Shown here: piece after piece, positions 13,401-48,577 of the stretch
Numbering within the stretch: position 1 is the first letter of the stretch
Layout: every line of letters starts with the position of its first letter
DNA from: Rostratula benghalensis
Taxonomy: Eukaryota > Chordata > Aves > Charadriiformes > Rostratulidae
NCBI GenBank assembly: GCA_013399305.1
Contig: VXAI01000244.1
Coordinates: 991,770 to 1,055,769 of the forward strand
Direction: 5' to 3'
Length of the DNA: 64,000 nucleotides
Program-made: the position numbers and the translations under genes
The notes under the pieces: model-generated
Database searches by the model: none
What the model saw: the letters and a program-made list of their open reading frames with translations, nothing else
What the model was told of the DNA's origin: nothing

Positions 13401-16400
13401 TGCAACATCAAACTGGAAGATGAGGGACTGAACAGTAAGCATGTATCATCTACAACAAGATCTGGAAAAGTGTGATATTTTTCTATTTAAAATATCTCTT
13501 GTTATAATTTCTTTATCCTCCAAGTCATTGTCATTTGATTGGCTTATTTTTTTACCAGACCCCAGAGAAAATGGAACTTACTCCAGGGGAACATCAGCTT
13601 CTTGACCACATTGTAGCAGCACACCAAAAATACATGATTCCCCTTGAGGAAGCAAAGTTTGTATGTATACAGAACAATCAGCTGCATTGCTAAGTTGTTA
13701 TTATCCTAAGAACTGTTTCTTGATTATCTCAGATATCTAAATGCTCTTTCATGCAGCTACAGGAAACTGCAAGTCCTGAGGAAAGTTTTCTCCATCTCTC
13801 TGAGACAGCAGTTGTCCACGTACAAGTTTTAGTGGATTTCACAAAAAGACTTCCAGGTAAGTTCCTTCCTTTGGGAAACATTACCAGATAGTGTGACTTT
13901 ATGAGGCAGAAATTACACTGATGGCATGAACCTGAGAAAAATACAGGCTTTAAGAAAACTCATTTAACTGACTATTTTTTCTTACAACTCTAATGATTTG
14001 GGTTACCATTTACTTGCCACGAGGACAAGTTAGAAGCATTCACTTCAAAAGTCTGCTATCATTACTTTTCCATTTCTGACATAGAGACATTTTTCTGAAA
14101 GTACACTCAAAATACCATCTTCAGTGAATTACTACTTCAGCATGTTCTCTGAAATCCAGCTCAATTTCAAATTTATCGTAGTCATCAAAGAAAAAAAAGA
14201 TATTCCTTCAAAGGAAAAGGCAGCACAAGAAGGACTAACCAGATGCTCCTATTCATATTTTTCTTTCTTTAAAAAAGGGAGCATGCAATTAATACATATG
14301 TAAAATTCAATGCCAGAAGTCAATCAACATGTCTAAAGCAGGTATTTGATGTAATTTAGCACTACTGTGGAACAGATCTGAAAGAACGGATGAACTATTT
14401 GTTTTCTTCTGTTACATATCCTGCTCTGACCTGGATTAAGAAAAGAATCGATTAAGTTCCTTTGCTCTTGAATTATAAGTGCAGATAATGAGTTTGTCAA
14501 AAGATGATCACAATTTTAAAAAAGACCAGATATCAATGAGTAAGAATATCCACACTCATTAACTAATGCAGCAAATTTATAAGGTATTAGGCCATGTGAT
14601 ATAAATCAGATACTAGGAAGAAATTTTCAATAAAGTCTTGCTCCATCCCAAAATTTATGCTTGTATCTTCCTGTGTGTCTTCTAATACTGGGTGCTGACA
14701 ACTGCATTTATTTATTTATTCTTTTTACTTGTTTAACTTGCAAATGAGCAAGAGAGATCCCAATACTCTTAGGTACATGCATCTTTTAAGTATGGCTCTT
14801 TCTTTCCAGTAGAGGCATTTATTAAAAAAATAATTTTATCAACTCATGCTAGGGTCTTAAAGACAGCCACAACCTTCCTTGGTTCTTAACATATACCTTT
14901 CTCTGCAGGGTTTGAAAGTTTATCTAGTGAAGATCAAATCGCACTGCTAAAGGGGTCAACAGTTGAGGCAATGTTTTTGCGTTCAGCCCAAATATATAAC
15001 CAAAGAATTAGTGAATGCCAACCATCAACAAGTGACAGTAAGTTTAATTAACAAGTTCTCCAATAACACCAGTAGGAGGTTCTGCCACTTTCAAATATTC
15101 TCCATTCACTTTAATTCACTTAATCTCAAATAATTTCCTATTCAGGCATAGTGATACTTAGAATAGTACCACTAATGCCCACATACCTTCTATAGGTTTT
15201 TTTTTTTTTTTTTAAGAGCATACAAAAAAATTAAAAAAATAATAATCTGTTTTCCTCAGATTAATTCCAAAGTGCAACATTTTTGAGTGTTTACGCAAAT
15301 GGTGGGGTGGATCAATAATATTAGTCATTGTGTTAAGTTCAACACAAGAGGCTTTGACCAACAATAATGCCACCAATGCACTTGGTGGGGATGCCAAAAG
15401 AACCATTTTTTCTACCTATGTGGATCTGAGGGAAAAATTTAAGTATTTCCAGGTATATATCTGCAAAGCACATGCAGACAAATATTAAAGTCACATTCAG
15501 CTTAGCTGGGAACTGTCATCTGTCTTGTTCCAGGTCATGTAAGATTTTCTGACCATGGAACATGTCACTTTCAAAACCTCGATAAAAACATTTATTCCAT
15601 GGAAACATCTCATGATGAAGAGAGTCCAACTTCCACTACTACCACAGGTAATGAAGGTCTCAGAATCAAAACACCTGTGTATCTTTTGCTTTGCTGGCCC
15701 TGTTCTTAACCACAGTAACACCATCACTGTGGTCACTGCTCATTATTATTCTCCTCTTTCTCTCTACTCCCTCAAGCTGCTTTGTTGTTCCTCACAGAAG
15801 AGGTGATTTTGCTTCTAACTCAGGAGAAAGCCTTGAGTTGTTTATATCAGGAGTTCCACAGTACAATCTAACTACTTCAGAAATGAACAGTGTTTTCACC
15901 CACCAAGTCTAACTACTTGATGCAATGGAACTGCCCAGAACCTTGGAAGACTTGGAGAAAGTTGATTCATAACAGCAGTGCCTGTTTCTGCATTGACAAA
16001 ACCTTCTCTTTATTTCATTTTTAAGGTATAACCGAGGAGTTTATTACCGCACTGTTTTACTTCTACAGAAGCATGGGCGAACTGCAAGTGACCGAGGCCG
16101 AGTATGCCCTGCTTGTGGCAACGACAGTGTTTTTTTCAGGTAAACCGGGACAGGGGGGAGTTACCCGGGTCACCATGGGCCTTCACTAACCTCAGGCGCC
16201 GCCCATCGAGTCTTCAGGGGCGGCGGTGCCGTGCGGTGCGGCCGCTAGGCGTCCGCGTCCCTGCCCTCTAACCGCACCATCCCGCCTCGCCCCGCAGACC
16301 GGCCGCTACTGAGGAACAGGCGGCGGGTGGAGGAGCTGCAGGAGCCGCTGCTAGGGCTGCTCTACAAGCACGCCAAGATCCACCACCCCCGCGACCCACA

Positions 16401-16548
16401 GCGCTTCGCCCGCCTCATCGCGCGCCTGACGGAGCTTCGCAGCCTCAACCACGCCCACGCGGCGGTGCTGGTCACGTGGCGGACGCGGGATCCGCGCCTG
16501 ACGGCGCTCTTCCACCAGGTCTGGGACCTCCACCAGGCGGCGCCGTAA
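10448..16548 (+). CDS. NR1H5: Farnesoid X receptor beta (nuclear receptor NR1H5), complete
   Basis: A ligand-activated transcription factor of the FXR group; the mammalian FXR-beta is reported to respond to lanosterol and to act with RXR. Coding exons by splice sites and frame: 10448-10511, 11628-11993, 12571-12711, 13330-13434, 13566-13660, 13757-13856, 14909-15037, 15534-15647, 16026-16139, 16298-16548, giving 1,479 nt (492 aa plus stop). The DNA-binding domain begins [14 protein letters not shown]; its P-box reads CEGCKGFFRRS across the second intron, and all zinc-binding cysteines are present. The ligand domain carries [19 protein letters not shown] and a final ALFHQVWDL. Start: the ATG at 10448 has a strong context (A at -3, G at +4). 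An in-frame ATG at 10421, directly after a stop, has a weak one. It is called NR1H5 rather than NR1H4 from its position beside SYCP1 and its divergent N-terminus. In human the locus is a pseudogene; here no break is seen. Oddities: a long insert in the ligand domain, Gln at the AF-2 acidic position, and a GC-rich last exon. Confidence 0.93.
11905..12711 (+). other. NR1H5: NR1H5 DNA-binding domain (two exons)
   Basis: The two C4 zinc modules are split by the intron 11994-12570. The first module, from [16 protein letters not shown] to CEGCKG, is in exon 11628-11993. The second, from [14 protein letters not shown] through [14 protein letters not shown], is in exon 12571-12711. The glycine codon between them is split G|GC. 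The P-box EGCKG is that of the class recognising AGGTCA-type half sites, as known for FXR with RXR. Confidence 0.9.
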
Positions 16549-16704
16549 CACGCACACGCGCACGCGCTGCTGAGGGGGTCTGGTCTGCTCCGCCTCGCAC
16601 AGCTCGGCGCGCGCCGTCGCTTCCCGCCCTTTTCTCCCCCCTCAGCAGCGGCCTGTAAGCATGCACGCCATCAGGCGCTGAGATCAGCCGTCTTCTCTGA
16701 GGCC

Positions 16705-16720
<16 letters not shown>
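16150..16720. promoter_or_regulatory. SYCP1: CpG-island-like SYCP1 promoter overlapping the NR1H5 3' end
   Basis: Base composition changes abruptly from AT-rich to strongly GC- and CpG-rich across the last NR1H5 intron, its last exon and the 156 bp to the SYCP1 start. An E2F-type site, TTCCCGCC, lies at 16621-16628, about 80 bp before the SYCP1 ATG; E2F6 binding to such sites is known for several germline genes, but its use here is inference. An E-box CACGTG lies within the NR1H5 coding sequence at about 16473. No TATA box is seen. Confidence 0.6.
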
Positions 16721-40552
<23,832 letters not shown>

Positions 40553-41800
40553 AATGAAAAAAATGACTAGTGCCCTAGCATTGTTTGATTAGTATAACCA
40601 CGGTATTAGTATTCTTCAGAGGTAGTACTTTGTTGCATTTTTCTGTCATACTCGGTATGTTTGATACTACATTAATTTCCTTTATACACATAAGCTTTAT
40701 ACACATAACCACAACAACCTGCAGAGCATTTTCTGTATTTCATTCCTGATGCTATAAAAAGCTGTGACACAATATAGCTATTGTTAAATGTAGAAATGAG
40801 TATCACGACTTAGAAAGCTGTTTCAAAAAAAAGTCTGGAATTGGAAATACTGGGTTTTAAGAAATTCAGTTTTGTTCTTTTGAAATTACTCTCTATTTCT
40901 TAATACATAATTCACAAAGGGATATAGTTTAGTGGAAAAAATACTGAAGCTCTTGAAATGCATGCATTTTTACCTGAAGTCATTTTGCTTTTGCATTCAT
41001 TCTAAATTTGTCACAACTGTTGTCTTAGACTGTTTTGTTTTCAGTAGCTACTGTTTCAGTATGTTAAAACAGTTTTGAAACTTATAAAATTGAATTTTCA
41101 ATATAATTACTTCGGTTTAAAAAGATTTCAGCTCCGTAAGGAATAAATATGCACACATGTTTTAAGATTGTAAAAATGTGTGTTAAGATATTGTTAAGCT
41201 GTTTATCTGAAATGTAATGTGTGGGACCAAGTGTTGCTGCCCTGTGTATTGGAACATAGGTGTCAATCACCAGGCAGCCATCCTAAGGACCTACTGTGTT
41301 AAGTGTAAGAGTAGTTTACTAGAACAACATGCATTCCTGCGTAAAATCCTTGATTAACCTTGGTTTCTCACCACCAACAAAACCTGCTTCAGAGCTTACA
41401 GATAACAATAAAACTACAGGTACATCTTAAAATACTATGAAAAATCAAAATCCTGGATTCATCTGAAGTGGGTAGCAAAGTATACATACTTCATTCTTTT
41501 GTGTAGTGATTTTATGTATAGGCTGGTAGATTGAGTTCCTTATGAATTATCTGTTGAGCAGTGATATTAATAATGATTTTTTATTGTATGTAACTGAAAA
41601 AAAATCTCCAAAGCACTGAAAGAATATGCTGTGTTTTTTTTCCCTCCATATTTGGAAATGGAATCTGTTATGCAAGCAAATTTTGTGAGAAGTTAGAATG
41701 ACTCTTCTTGCTGGAAAGATACTTCATACCTTTGAAGAATATTGAGTTTTTATTATATATCTGCTTAAGTAGTATAAATTAGACCAAATAAAGGACAGAG
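40553..41800 (+). terminator. SYCP1: SYCP1 3' UTR with candidate polyadenylation signals
   Basis: After the stop at 40552 the sequence is AT-rich with AATAAA at 41142-41147, 41407-41412 and 41787-41792. Which is used cannot be told from sequence; the last is followed within 35 bases by an AT-rich stretch. Confidence 0.4.
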
Positions 41801-42336
41801 AAGCTGCTTATAACACTCAAATTGCAGATGTCTGTCCTTCCAAGAAAGTCCTGTAAAAGCATCTGCTTAAACTTCAGCAACTACATCAATTGTTTTTTGA
41901 TCTGATACAGAGATTGTCATGCAGTCAGTTATTCTTCATTTTAGTTTGGAATGTTACTTACTAGTATCTCTTCAGCTACTTTGCAGGAAAAAAGAAAATT
42001 CACTGAAAACACAACATATATGTGCAGTTTATAATTTATTTTAATAGAGGTTGGTGTTTTATACAAGATCTAAATACCTGCCAATGCTTGTTACTTCATT
42101 GTAAGATGACATATTTTCTAGTTTTGATCGCTGCTGTTGTGGACATCTTCTACAGATGTTTTGTTTAAAGCCGGAAGAGCAGAGTGTGAGAAACAGAATG
42201 CAGAAAATTATAACAGATCCTACTTTTAGGACTCACCCAAGCTGGTAAAGGCAGGAGTGGGGATGGGGTAGGCAGAAAGAGAAACAGATCCTGGGTCCTG
42301 GCTGTGCCAGTTCCTGCAGGCTCTCCGTCCAGGGCA

Positions 42337-42350
42337 GTTTCCATGGAAAC
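42337..42350. promoter_or_regulatory. Perfect RFX-type X-box palindrome
   Basis: GTTTCCATGGAAAC is a perfect 14-bp palindrome that fits the RFX consensus GTTNCCATGGNAAC. It lies in a locally GC-rich patch (about 42.24-42.48 kb) about 1.8 kb after the SYCP1 stop. RFX2 is known to drive spermatogenic genes, which would suit SYCP1, but the link is inference. Confidence 0.4.
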
Positions 42351-45079
42351 CAGGGATGCTTATGGGGGTAGGGATGAGTCAGTTACGCCCACATCGTGCT
42401 GGTCTCACCTGACTGGGAATATGAGAGGAAGGGGAGTGTTGTACATCAGCGGTTGCTGGTCTTACTTCAGCTTTAAAAGGGAGCGTTCCTAGAATTGGGC
42501 ACTCTACTGGAAGAATTGCTTTAAAGCTTTCCCCAGGCATATGTAAGGAAGACACTAAAATCTTGATGAAAAAGATGTGTTAAAAAATCCTCAGGTGTGC
42601 ATGATAATTAAAAAGAAAACTATTTCTAAACCAGTAATAATATTAAATTTCTAAACTAAAAGCAATTTTTAAAGACATTTAATTCCTGTAGCATTTTTTA
42701 ATAAGACAAAACTGCAGTACAAATAATGGGGTTATTCCTACAACCTCTTCTGTCCCTAGATATCAAAGTATTTAATTTAGTTTGGTTTGTCTCGAGTATC
42801 CTGAGGGAAGGGTTTCTGAGGAAAAAACAGTCTTCCCTTTTCCTCCCTTGCAGCCATTTTTAGTTGGAATTGTTGAGTGGTTGCTGCACTGGGAGGCATT
42901 GCTTTGCTGGAATCCACAGCCCTTCACGGTTGTGGCCAACACTTCTATTTCTGGTGAGATTGCCTGGAGGGGGATATGTCTTGGGTACGAGCAGCTTCTG
43001 GCAGGGCCGTGTGCCCAAAGCCTGAAAGGAGGAACAGAAATCCACGTAGGTAATTGGCTTAAATTCTGACCTCAAAAAGTCAATTGTACATGCAGAGTGT
43101 CCACTCTCCATACCAGACCAGTGAAGATCTTGAGCAATGCCTGCTGACTGCTTATCCCATCTCCAGCCAAGCCGTGAGGACACTGGAGCCCGTGGGCGCG
43201 GAGCAGTGCTGTGACCATGACCCTCGGCACCGTGAGGATGGTGGAGAGGAAGGGTTGGGCGTTCACCCCTGACAACATTGCAGGAGGCTTCTGTCTTCTC
43301 TTTGTTGTTGTTCTTTGGGCTTTATAAAATTTTGTCCTGGGTGTAGCAATTGTTTATTTCAGAGTGGCAGAAATACCTAGCACTTTCCAAAGACATGGAA
43401 CCAAATACAAAGCAGTTTATTGTATGAGCTGAACAGTAAATAGATTAATCAAGTATTTGTAGACCATGTGTAGAGATCATTGGCATATGACATGCAACAA
43501 AGATAATTGTTAATCTGTGCTTAACAGGAAATGCAGCTAATCCTAGGAAAGAAAGACAAGAGCCGTCATCTGTGAATCTATACATTTAAGAGAGAGCTGT
43601 GCTTCAAGCTATTACAGAGAGACTTAGAACAGACAGATCAGCTTTGAAAATTCAGCAGCCACAGGCTGTTAAAATGCAAAACTGCCTGTTTCTATGGCAG
43701 TGTGTTAGGATCTTATTTCCTTGGATCAGTGGAAGTCAGGCACAGGATGAGGTTGGAAATAATTATTCTGCCAGAATACTAATCTAGAAATCTGATCGGT
43801 TTTGCCTGTTTCTCATCATCAGAGCTTCTAATTCTCTGTTGTTTGCAAGCATGGACAGTGCCTTATGCAGTGGAAATGAGAGTTCCCGTGCTCTGGAAGA
43901 CAATCTGCACGTGAGATCACAAAGTTTTCACTGTGCTGTACCACTGACGGGAAGAGTGAGCAGGAGTATTGTGTGATACTTCTCCCTTTGTTCCTGGTCT
44001 TATCCTAGACATTTGTTAGTGACAGAATCCTGTTAAATTACTTTTTTATATAAAAGCTTCTGGTGTGCACTGAATTTCTCTAGCCCTTCACAAAGATTCC
44101 TGGGTAATGAACCCTATAATTTTATGATTACTCAATTCTGCGTACAGAGATCACTTAAACCACTTACTGCAGAACACCAGCGTACTGTCTTTCACTTAAT
44201 GAAAGTGTAAAATAACTGATGTCTGTGAATGGATTGGTTTAGTTAACAGAAAGGTTAAAGATAAATAATTAACAGTGTAACTGGCTGTTCCAGAACAGAG
44301 CTACAAAGCTGTTGGCTGTAAAAGCACATGAAAAATTTCTGTCAATGAATAGTCTGCAGGTCAGCAGAGGGGCAACCAACGAAATGGATCCATCAGATTT
44401 TTAGATCATCAAACTGGAGATTCTAGGGACCTGTATGAAAAAAGCTTTGGGCACTTATAGATTGCCACATGGGTTTTGTTGTCCTGCCACGGTCTTTGCC
44501 TTGCTGCTCCCAGTAGGTGTTGGGATCTCACTCCCATGCAGTGTCCAGAGAGGTCATATCCAGAAGGACAATCAAGAGTTTTTCTACTAGCTTAATAGTT
44601 TGTATAAATTACTGAAGAGATGTGAGTATGTGTGTCTCTGACAGATGGACAGGCTACTGCCATGCCAGCAAAGAAGAAGTAGTAGCCAAGAGGTTCTGTG
44701 TCCCTGTTGGTGTGGGGCTCACCCGAGTATGAGCAGCAGAAGTCACTTTCATCTCGGGGTCCACTCAGACTAATTTGTTGTGCTTCCAGATAAGTGGATT
44801 TTCATTTTTAATACTCGGTCAGCTATTTCTGTAGTGCACTGTGGTGCATTCAGAGGCTGGGTAGAAAAAAAGTTGCAGTGAATAAATGCACTGCTAAAAT
44901 CGTACTGCCTGATCCAGTGATTCCTGACATTCAGCATACACCACACTGGACTCTGCTGAATAGCTCTCAGGCTTCATGACAGTTGGGCTATGGACAGATG
45001 GAACGAAGAACATTACATCTGGGTAGTTGCCTTAACAACCAAATTTGTAATTGCCTCAAAGAATGAAATCAGGTTTGTG

Positions 45080-45330
45080 TGGCATGACCTATTTTATGTA
45101 ACACCATCTTGATGGGTATTAATTATGTTCTCATCCGTTAATTCTTTATTGCTCAAATCCTGTATCAACTTTCTGTTACTTTACCTGATTTATCAGGGGT
45201 AGATGTCAGGCTAGCTGGTTGAGAGTTACCTGGGTCAACATTCTCTCTTTAAACATTGGCATAGTGTTAGCACTTTTCTTAATGTTTTGAAATTTCCTCA
45301 ATATTCCAAGACTTGCTGAAATTAGTGTCA
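45080..45330 (-). repeat. Old CR1/L3-like LINE fragment
   Basis: The phrase 'gtcaggctagctggttgaga' followed by 'gttacctgggtcaacattct' and a run resembling 'aaacattggcatagtgttag' recalls the complement of a CR1/L3 reverse transcriptase segment. It is strongly diverged and called from memory of the consensus. Confidence 0.35.
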
Positions 45331-46198
45331 GCAAGCTAATGATGTTCATTTAAAAATATTTATTCCTTATACAATTTATTTAATATTTTTTCCAAATGTT
45401 TGTTCAACCACTATATTTTCACATGCAGGTGTAGTTACTGAAGACTTTGCACTTGCTCTGCATCAACAGCTCGTCTTCTTAATTTCCCAGTCCCCAGCTT
45501 CCCATGTGAGTCTTACACATTTTCTCATTTCTAACATTGACTGTTGCTTATTTTCCTTTTTTTTTTCCATTGGTGTAGTTTCTACTGTTGCATTCTCATT
45601 TTCATCCACTATTAAAGACTTTCAAGTATTGTTATAAGTGTTTTTCTTTGCTGTGGATGTTTGCAGACATTTCCCTCTTGAAGCAGAATTTTAACCCCTT
45701 TTTACCCTAATCTGAATTCTTCCCCACTTTCCCCACTTCCTTACACCCATCTTTCTCAAATCAGAGAAATGAGTACTTTGAAGCAGCAAAGGAAGGGTAT
45801 ATGCCTTCATACACTGATCTGCCCTCTCCTGTATTCTTACAGGAATGTTGAAGACATTTTAAACCTGACTGTGGGGTTCTTACTGGCAGAACTGGTGTAT
45901 ACAAATAGAGCTCCAACTGCATAAAGCTGTGCTTGTAAATCACTGTGAAAGCTTCAGAGGTAAAAATCAGCGGTACCTGCTTCAGCTATGCGTGCAAGGG
46001 CCACATGCGATATTCTTGCTCTAAGAATGCCATTTTTTATTCTTATTTTGGGCACTTTTTGTCCTCTCCAGGATTTAGTTTTGTGAATTGCTTCTGTTTC
46101 CTTTCAGGATTGTTGTCTCCTTGGAAATACTCCTAAGATTTTCCAAGAATGAGCATTATTTTCTGTGATTAAAGTTTTAAACAATTAAACCTATACCT

Positions 46199-46258
46199 AT
46201 ATATGTGTGTATATATATGCACACATTATATACATATGGGTGTATATATGCGTATACT
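46199..46258 (+). repeat. TA/TG/CA-rich microsatellite
   Basis: An imperfect alternating purine-pyrimidine tract of TATATG, TGTGTATATATA and GCACACAT units, about 60 bp. Such tracts can adopt non-B structures and vary in length. Confidence 0.8.
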
Positions 46259-47536
46259 CATAGCCTGTATGTTTAATGGCATTTACAACGTGTCAGATAC
46301 ATACAGTGCTAAATAATGTACGGGAGTAGGAGCAAAGTGTGTGTTACCCTTCTGTTGCTAAGTGTAGATGGACAGATGTTACTGAGAAGACAGTTAGTGC
46401 TCTGCTCATGTCCTTAAGCCAGAAAGAGTTATATTTAATTCCTGAGAAATTATATAGTAGAAATTAACTCATAATGAAACACTCCATGAAAACAAAGTAT
46501 TTGGCTGGTCTTAACAGAGCAAGAACTCTATCGTGTTATCCAAAAAAACCCATGGAGAATTAGTGCAGTATACAAGGCTGTGTGTAGCAGTCTGAAACCA
46601 CAGGCAAAGGAGACAGCGTTATTCAGTAATTAGCTAAACACAAGTTGGGACTGACTGGCTCACTCCTCCAACAGCCCAAAGTGACCATGTTTACCAACTT
46701 TATCATGTTTCTCACAGCTACGTAAATCAAGAATGTGGTTGACCTGCACTGGACATAATCAGATTGAAGTCCAAACAGCAGTTGGGGGATTAACTGAGAG
46801 CAGTGCGTGAGCACAGAGAGGAGGCTGTGAGGAGGCTGTCAGGAGGCTGATGAAGCTGTGGAGGGCAGAGGCTTTGTGCTGATTCAGCCCAAGAAGTGCT
46901 GACTTGACTCATTTTTCCTTTTGCTCTTCCCAGCTGTTCCACAAAGCCCTAAAGGCAAGTGTTTCACCTCATTTGCACACATCTCAGTTTCAGTGGTGGT
47001 GGGGCAGTATTTTGCTTCTCATTGTCTTATGAGGAGTGATTTCTTAAGTTTTTCCCCTATCAATTAGTATTTCAGAGTGAGTTACTTGTTCCTTCAGTAT
47101 TTGCTTAGTAGGTCCCAAGCCAAATGATTTCTCAGTGTTTTGTTTAAGTAGGCAAGTCAGGCTGTCCCTAACCACACTGTAGAGCAATCACAGTCATTTG
47201 GGATTTCTGTGTGTGTAGAGCACTGTGTCTCAGCTGTGCCTGCCTGCTAACAAGGAAACCGAGGAACGAGACTTCATTAAAGTTCCACAAAACATAGGTG
47301 CAGAATTAGTTATATGTGATTCAGGATGACTCCACTTCCATGCAAGCCTTCCTGTCATTATGTTGCTGTCCTATGTAGCGATTAAATTAATTGATAACAA
47401 CTTTTTTTAAAGCAGTGGTTAGTTTAAAAGCCTGCGAAGAGAATGACTGTTAAAATAATTAGATTTCCAGCTCCAGTTTCCAGGTTAGGATATTATGGAC
47501 ACACTTGTTCCTATCACATTTGCTTTGTGGTTCAGT

Positions 47537-47597
47537 ATGAATTTTCAATAGATGACTATGTGATAAGAAAGCAGCAATTCAGATGCAATTATATAAA
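47537..47597 (+). promoter_or_regulatory. TSHB: TSHB proximal promoter: Pit-1 site, GATA site and TATA box
   Basis: TATGAATTTTCAATAGAT (47537-47554) closely matches the Pit-1 element known from mammalian TSHB promoters. It is followed by a GATA site TGATAAG (47561-47567) and the TATA box TATATAAA (47590-47597). In mammals Pit-1 and GATA2 act together at this composite site to restrict expression to pituitary thyrotropes. Transcription should begin about 25-30 bp after the TATA box, near 47622-47628, giving a short non-coding first exon. A donor such as AATCAG|GTTCCT at about 47690 is possible but weak. Confidence 0.75.
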
Positions 47598-48577
47598 CAG
47601 TAAGATCAGCCTGGAATTAGCCTGGAGAGTATAAAGCGCACACAGAGCTTGTGCTGGGTCACTGCCTCTCCCAGATCAAGGCAGAATCAGGTTCCTGTAA
47701 TAGGGAAGAATTCAGCTGACAAGAGGTTGGTCTTTGCAGACTTGCGTTGTTGCAGCTACAGGGTAAACCAGACCATGATTAATGGCTTTTGCAAGGGGAA
47801 ACAGCAGTTGGAAGAGACTGGATGAGAGACCGTGTATTTGTAGACACTGTCATTTACAGCTTGTAGTTTGGAGGTGATAAGAGTAGACCCTGGAATCGTC
47901 TTGGAGCTAATCAAAGCTTTGTTCTCAGGATGCCCCAGCAGGTCTGAAAAATGAGGTCAGAAAACCAGACAGATAAAGTGGGGATTCATTGATTAGAACT
48001 CATTGCTGATGCTCTTTATTGTAATTTGCTTGAATCTATTATTTAATTCTTGGCAGTGTTCCCATTTCATCATGCCTCTAAGCCAAATGGAAAAAATACA
48101 GTGATATGCCTGCTATGCACAGCTGTTTCTTTTTCTCTCTTGAGCATTTTATAACGTGTTTTCTTTAGAAAATTATTTTTAAAGCAGTGAGATTATTTTA
48201 GCATCTCTGGCTAACTTTAGAGCTCATGTTCTCTCACATACGTCACATTTTCAAATCCTTTAGCTCTTGATATTTTTCTGTGTCAGCATTTTATAGCTCA
48301 TTACTGAAAAGTTCCATGTAATATGCTTTAGTGGGGGAAAACTGAATTTGTTGATGTTTTAATGGCTTATTTGCACTTCATTTCTGTTCAGTGGTTAGTA
48401 CTATTTAAATAAAAGGTCTGAGATTTGGAAGGAACTTGTCAGGCTGTAGCTAAAAAATTTAAGATTGCTTGTGGTCTGTGACTATCGTAACTGTTCTTGT
48501 CAAATTCTGAGAAAAGGCCCGGAAAGTACATGTAATTATATTTAGGGTTTGCTTTGTTTGTTTTTTCCCCATCTAGC

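Larger units (their letters stand above)
41800..47530. other. SYCP1-TSHB intergenic region
   Basis: No coding exon is recognised. Open frames of 60-107 codons around 42.3, 42.8-43.3 and 45.8-46.1 kb lack known domains. The stretch holds a 14-bp RFX-type palindrome (42337), an old LINE-like piece (45080-45330), a TA/TG microsatellite (about 46199-46258) and a short AGGAGGCTG-type tandem at about 46817-46850. Pituitary enhancers of TSHB could lie here, but nothing in the sequence proves it. Confidence 0.55.

Noticed and set aside
10448..16548. Identity as NR1H4 (FXR-alpha)
   Set aside because: The N-terminus, the long ligand-domain insert and the position directly beside SYCP1 fit NR1H5; NR1H4 lies elsewhere in vertebrate genomes.
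10448..16548. NR1H5 as a pseudogene, as in human
   Set aside because: All ten exons join in one 1,479-nt frame with canonical splice sites and intact zinc-binding cysteines.
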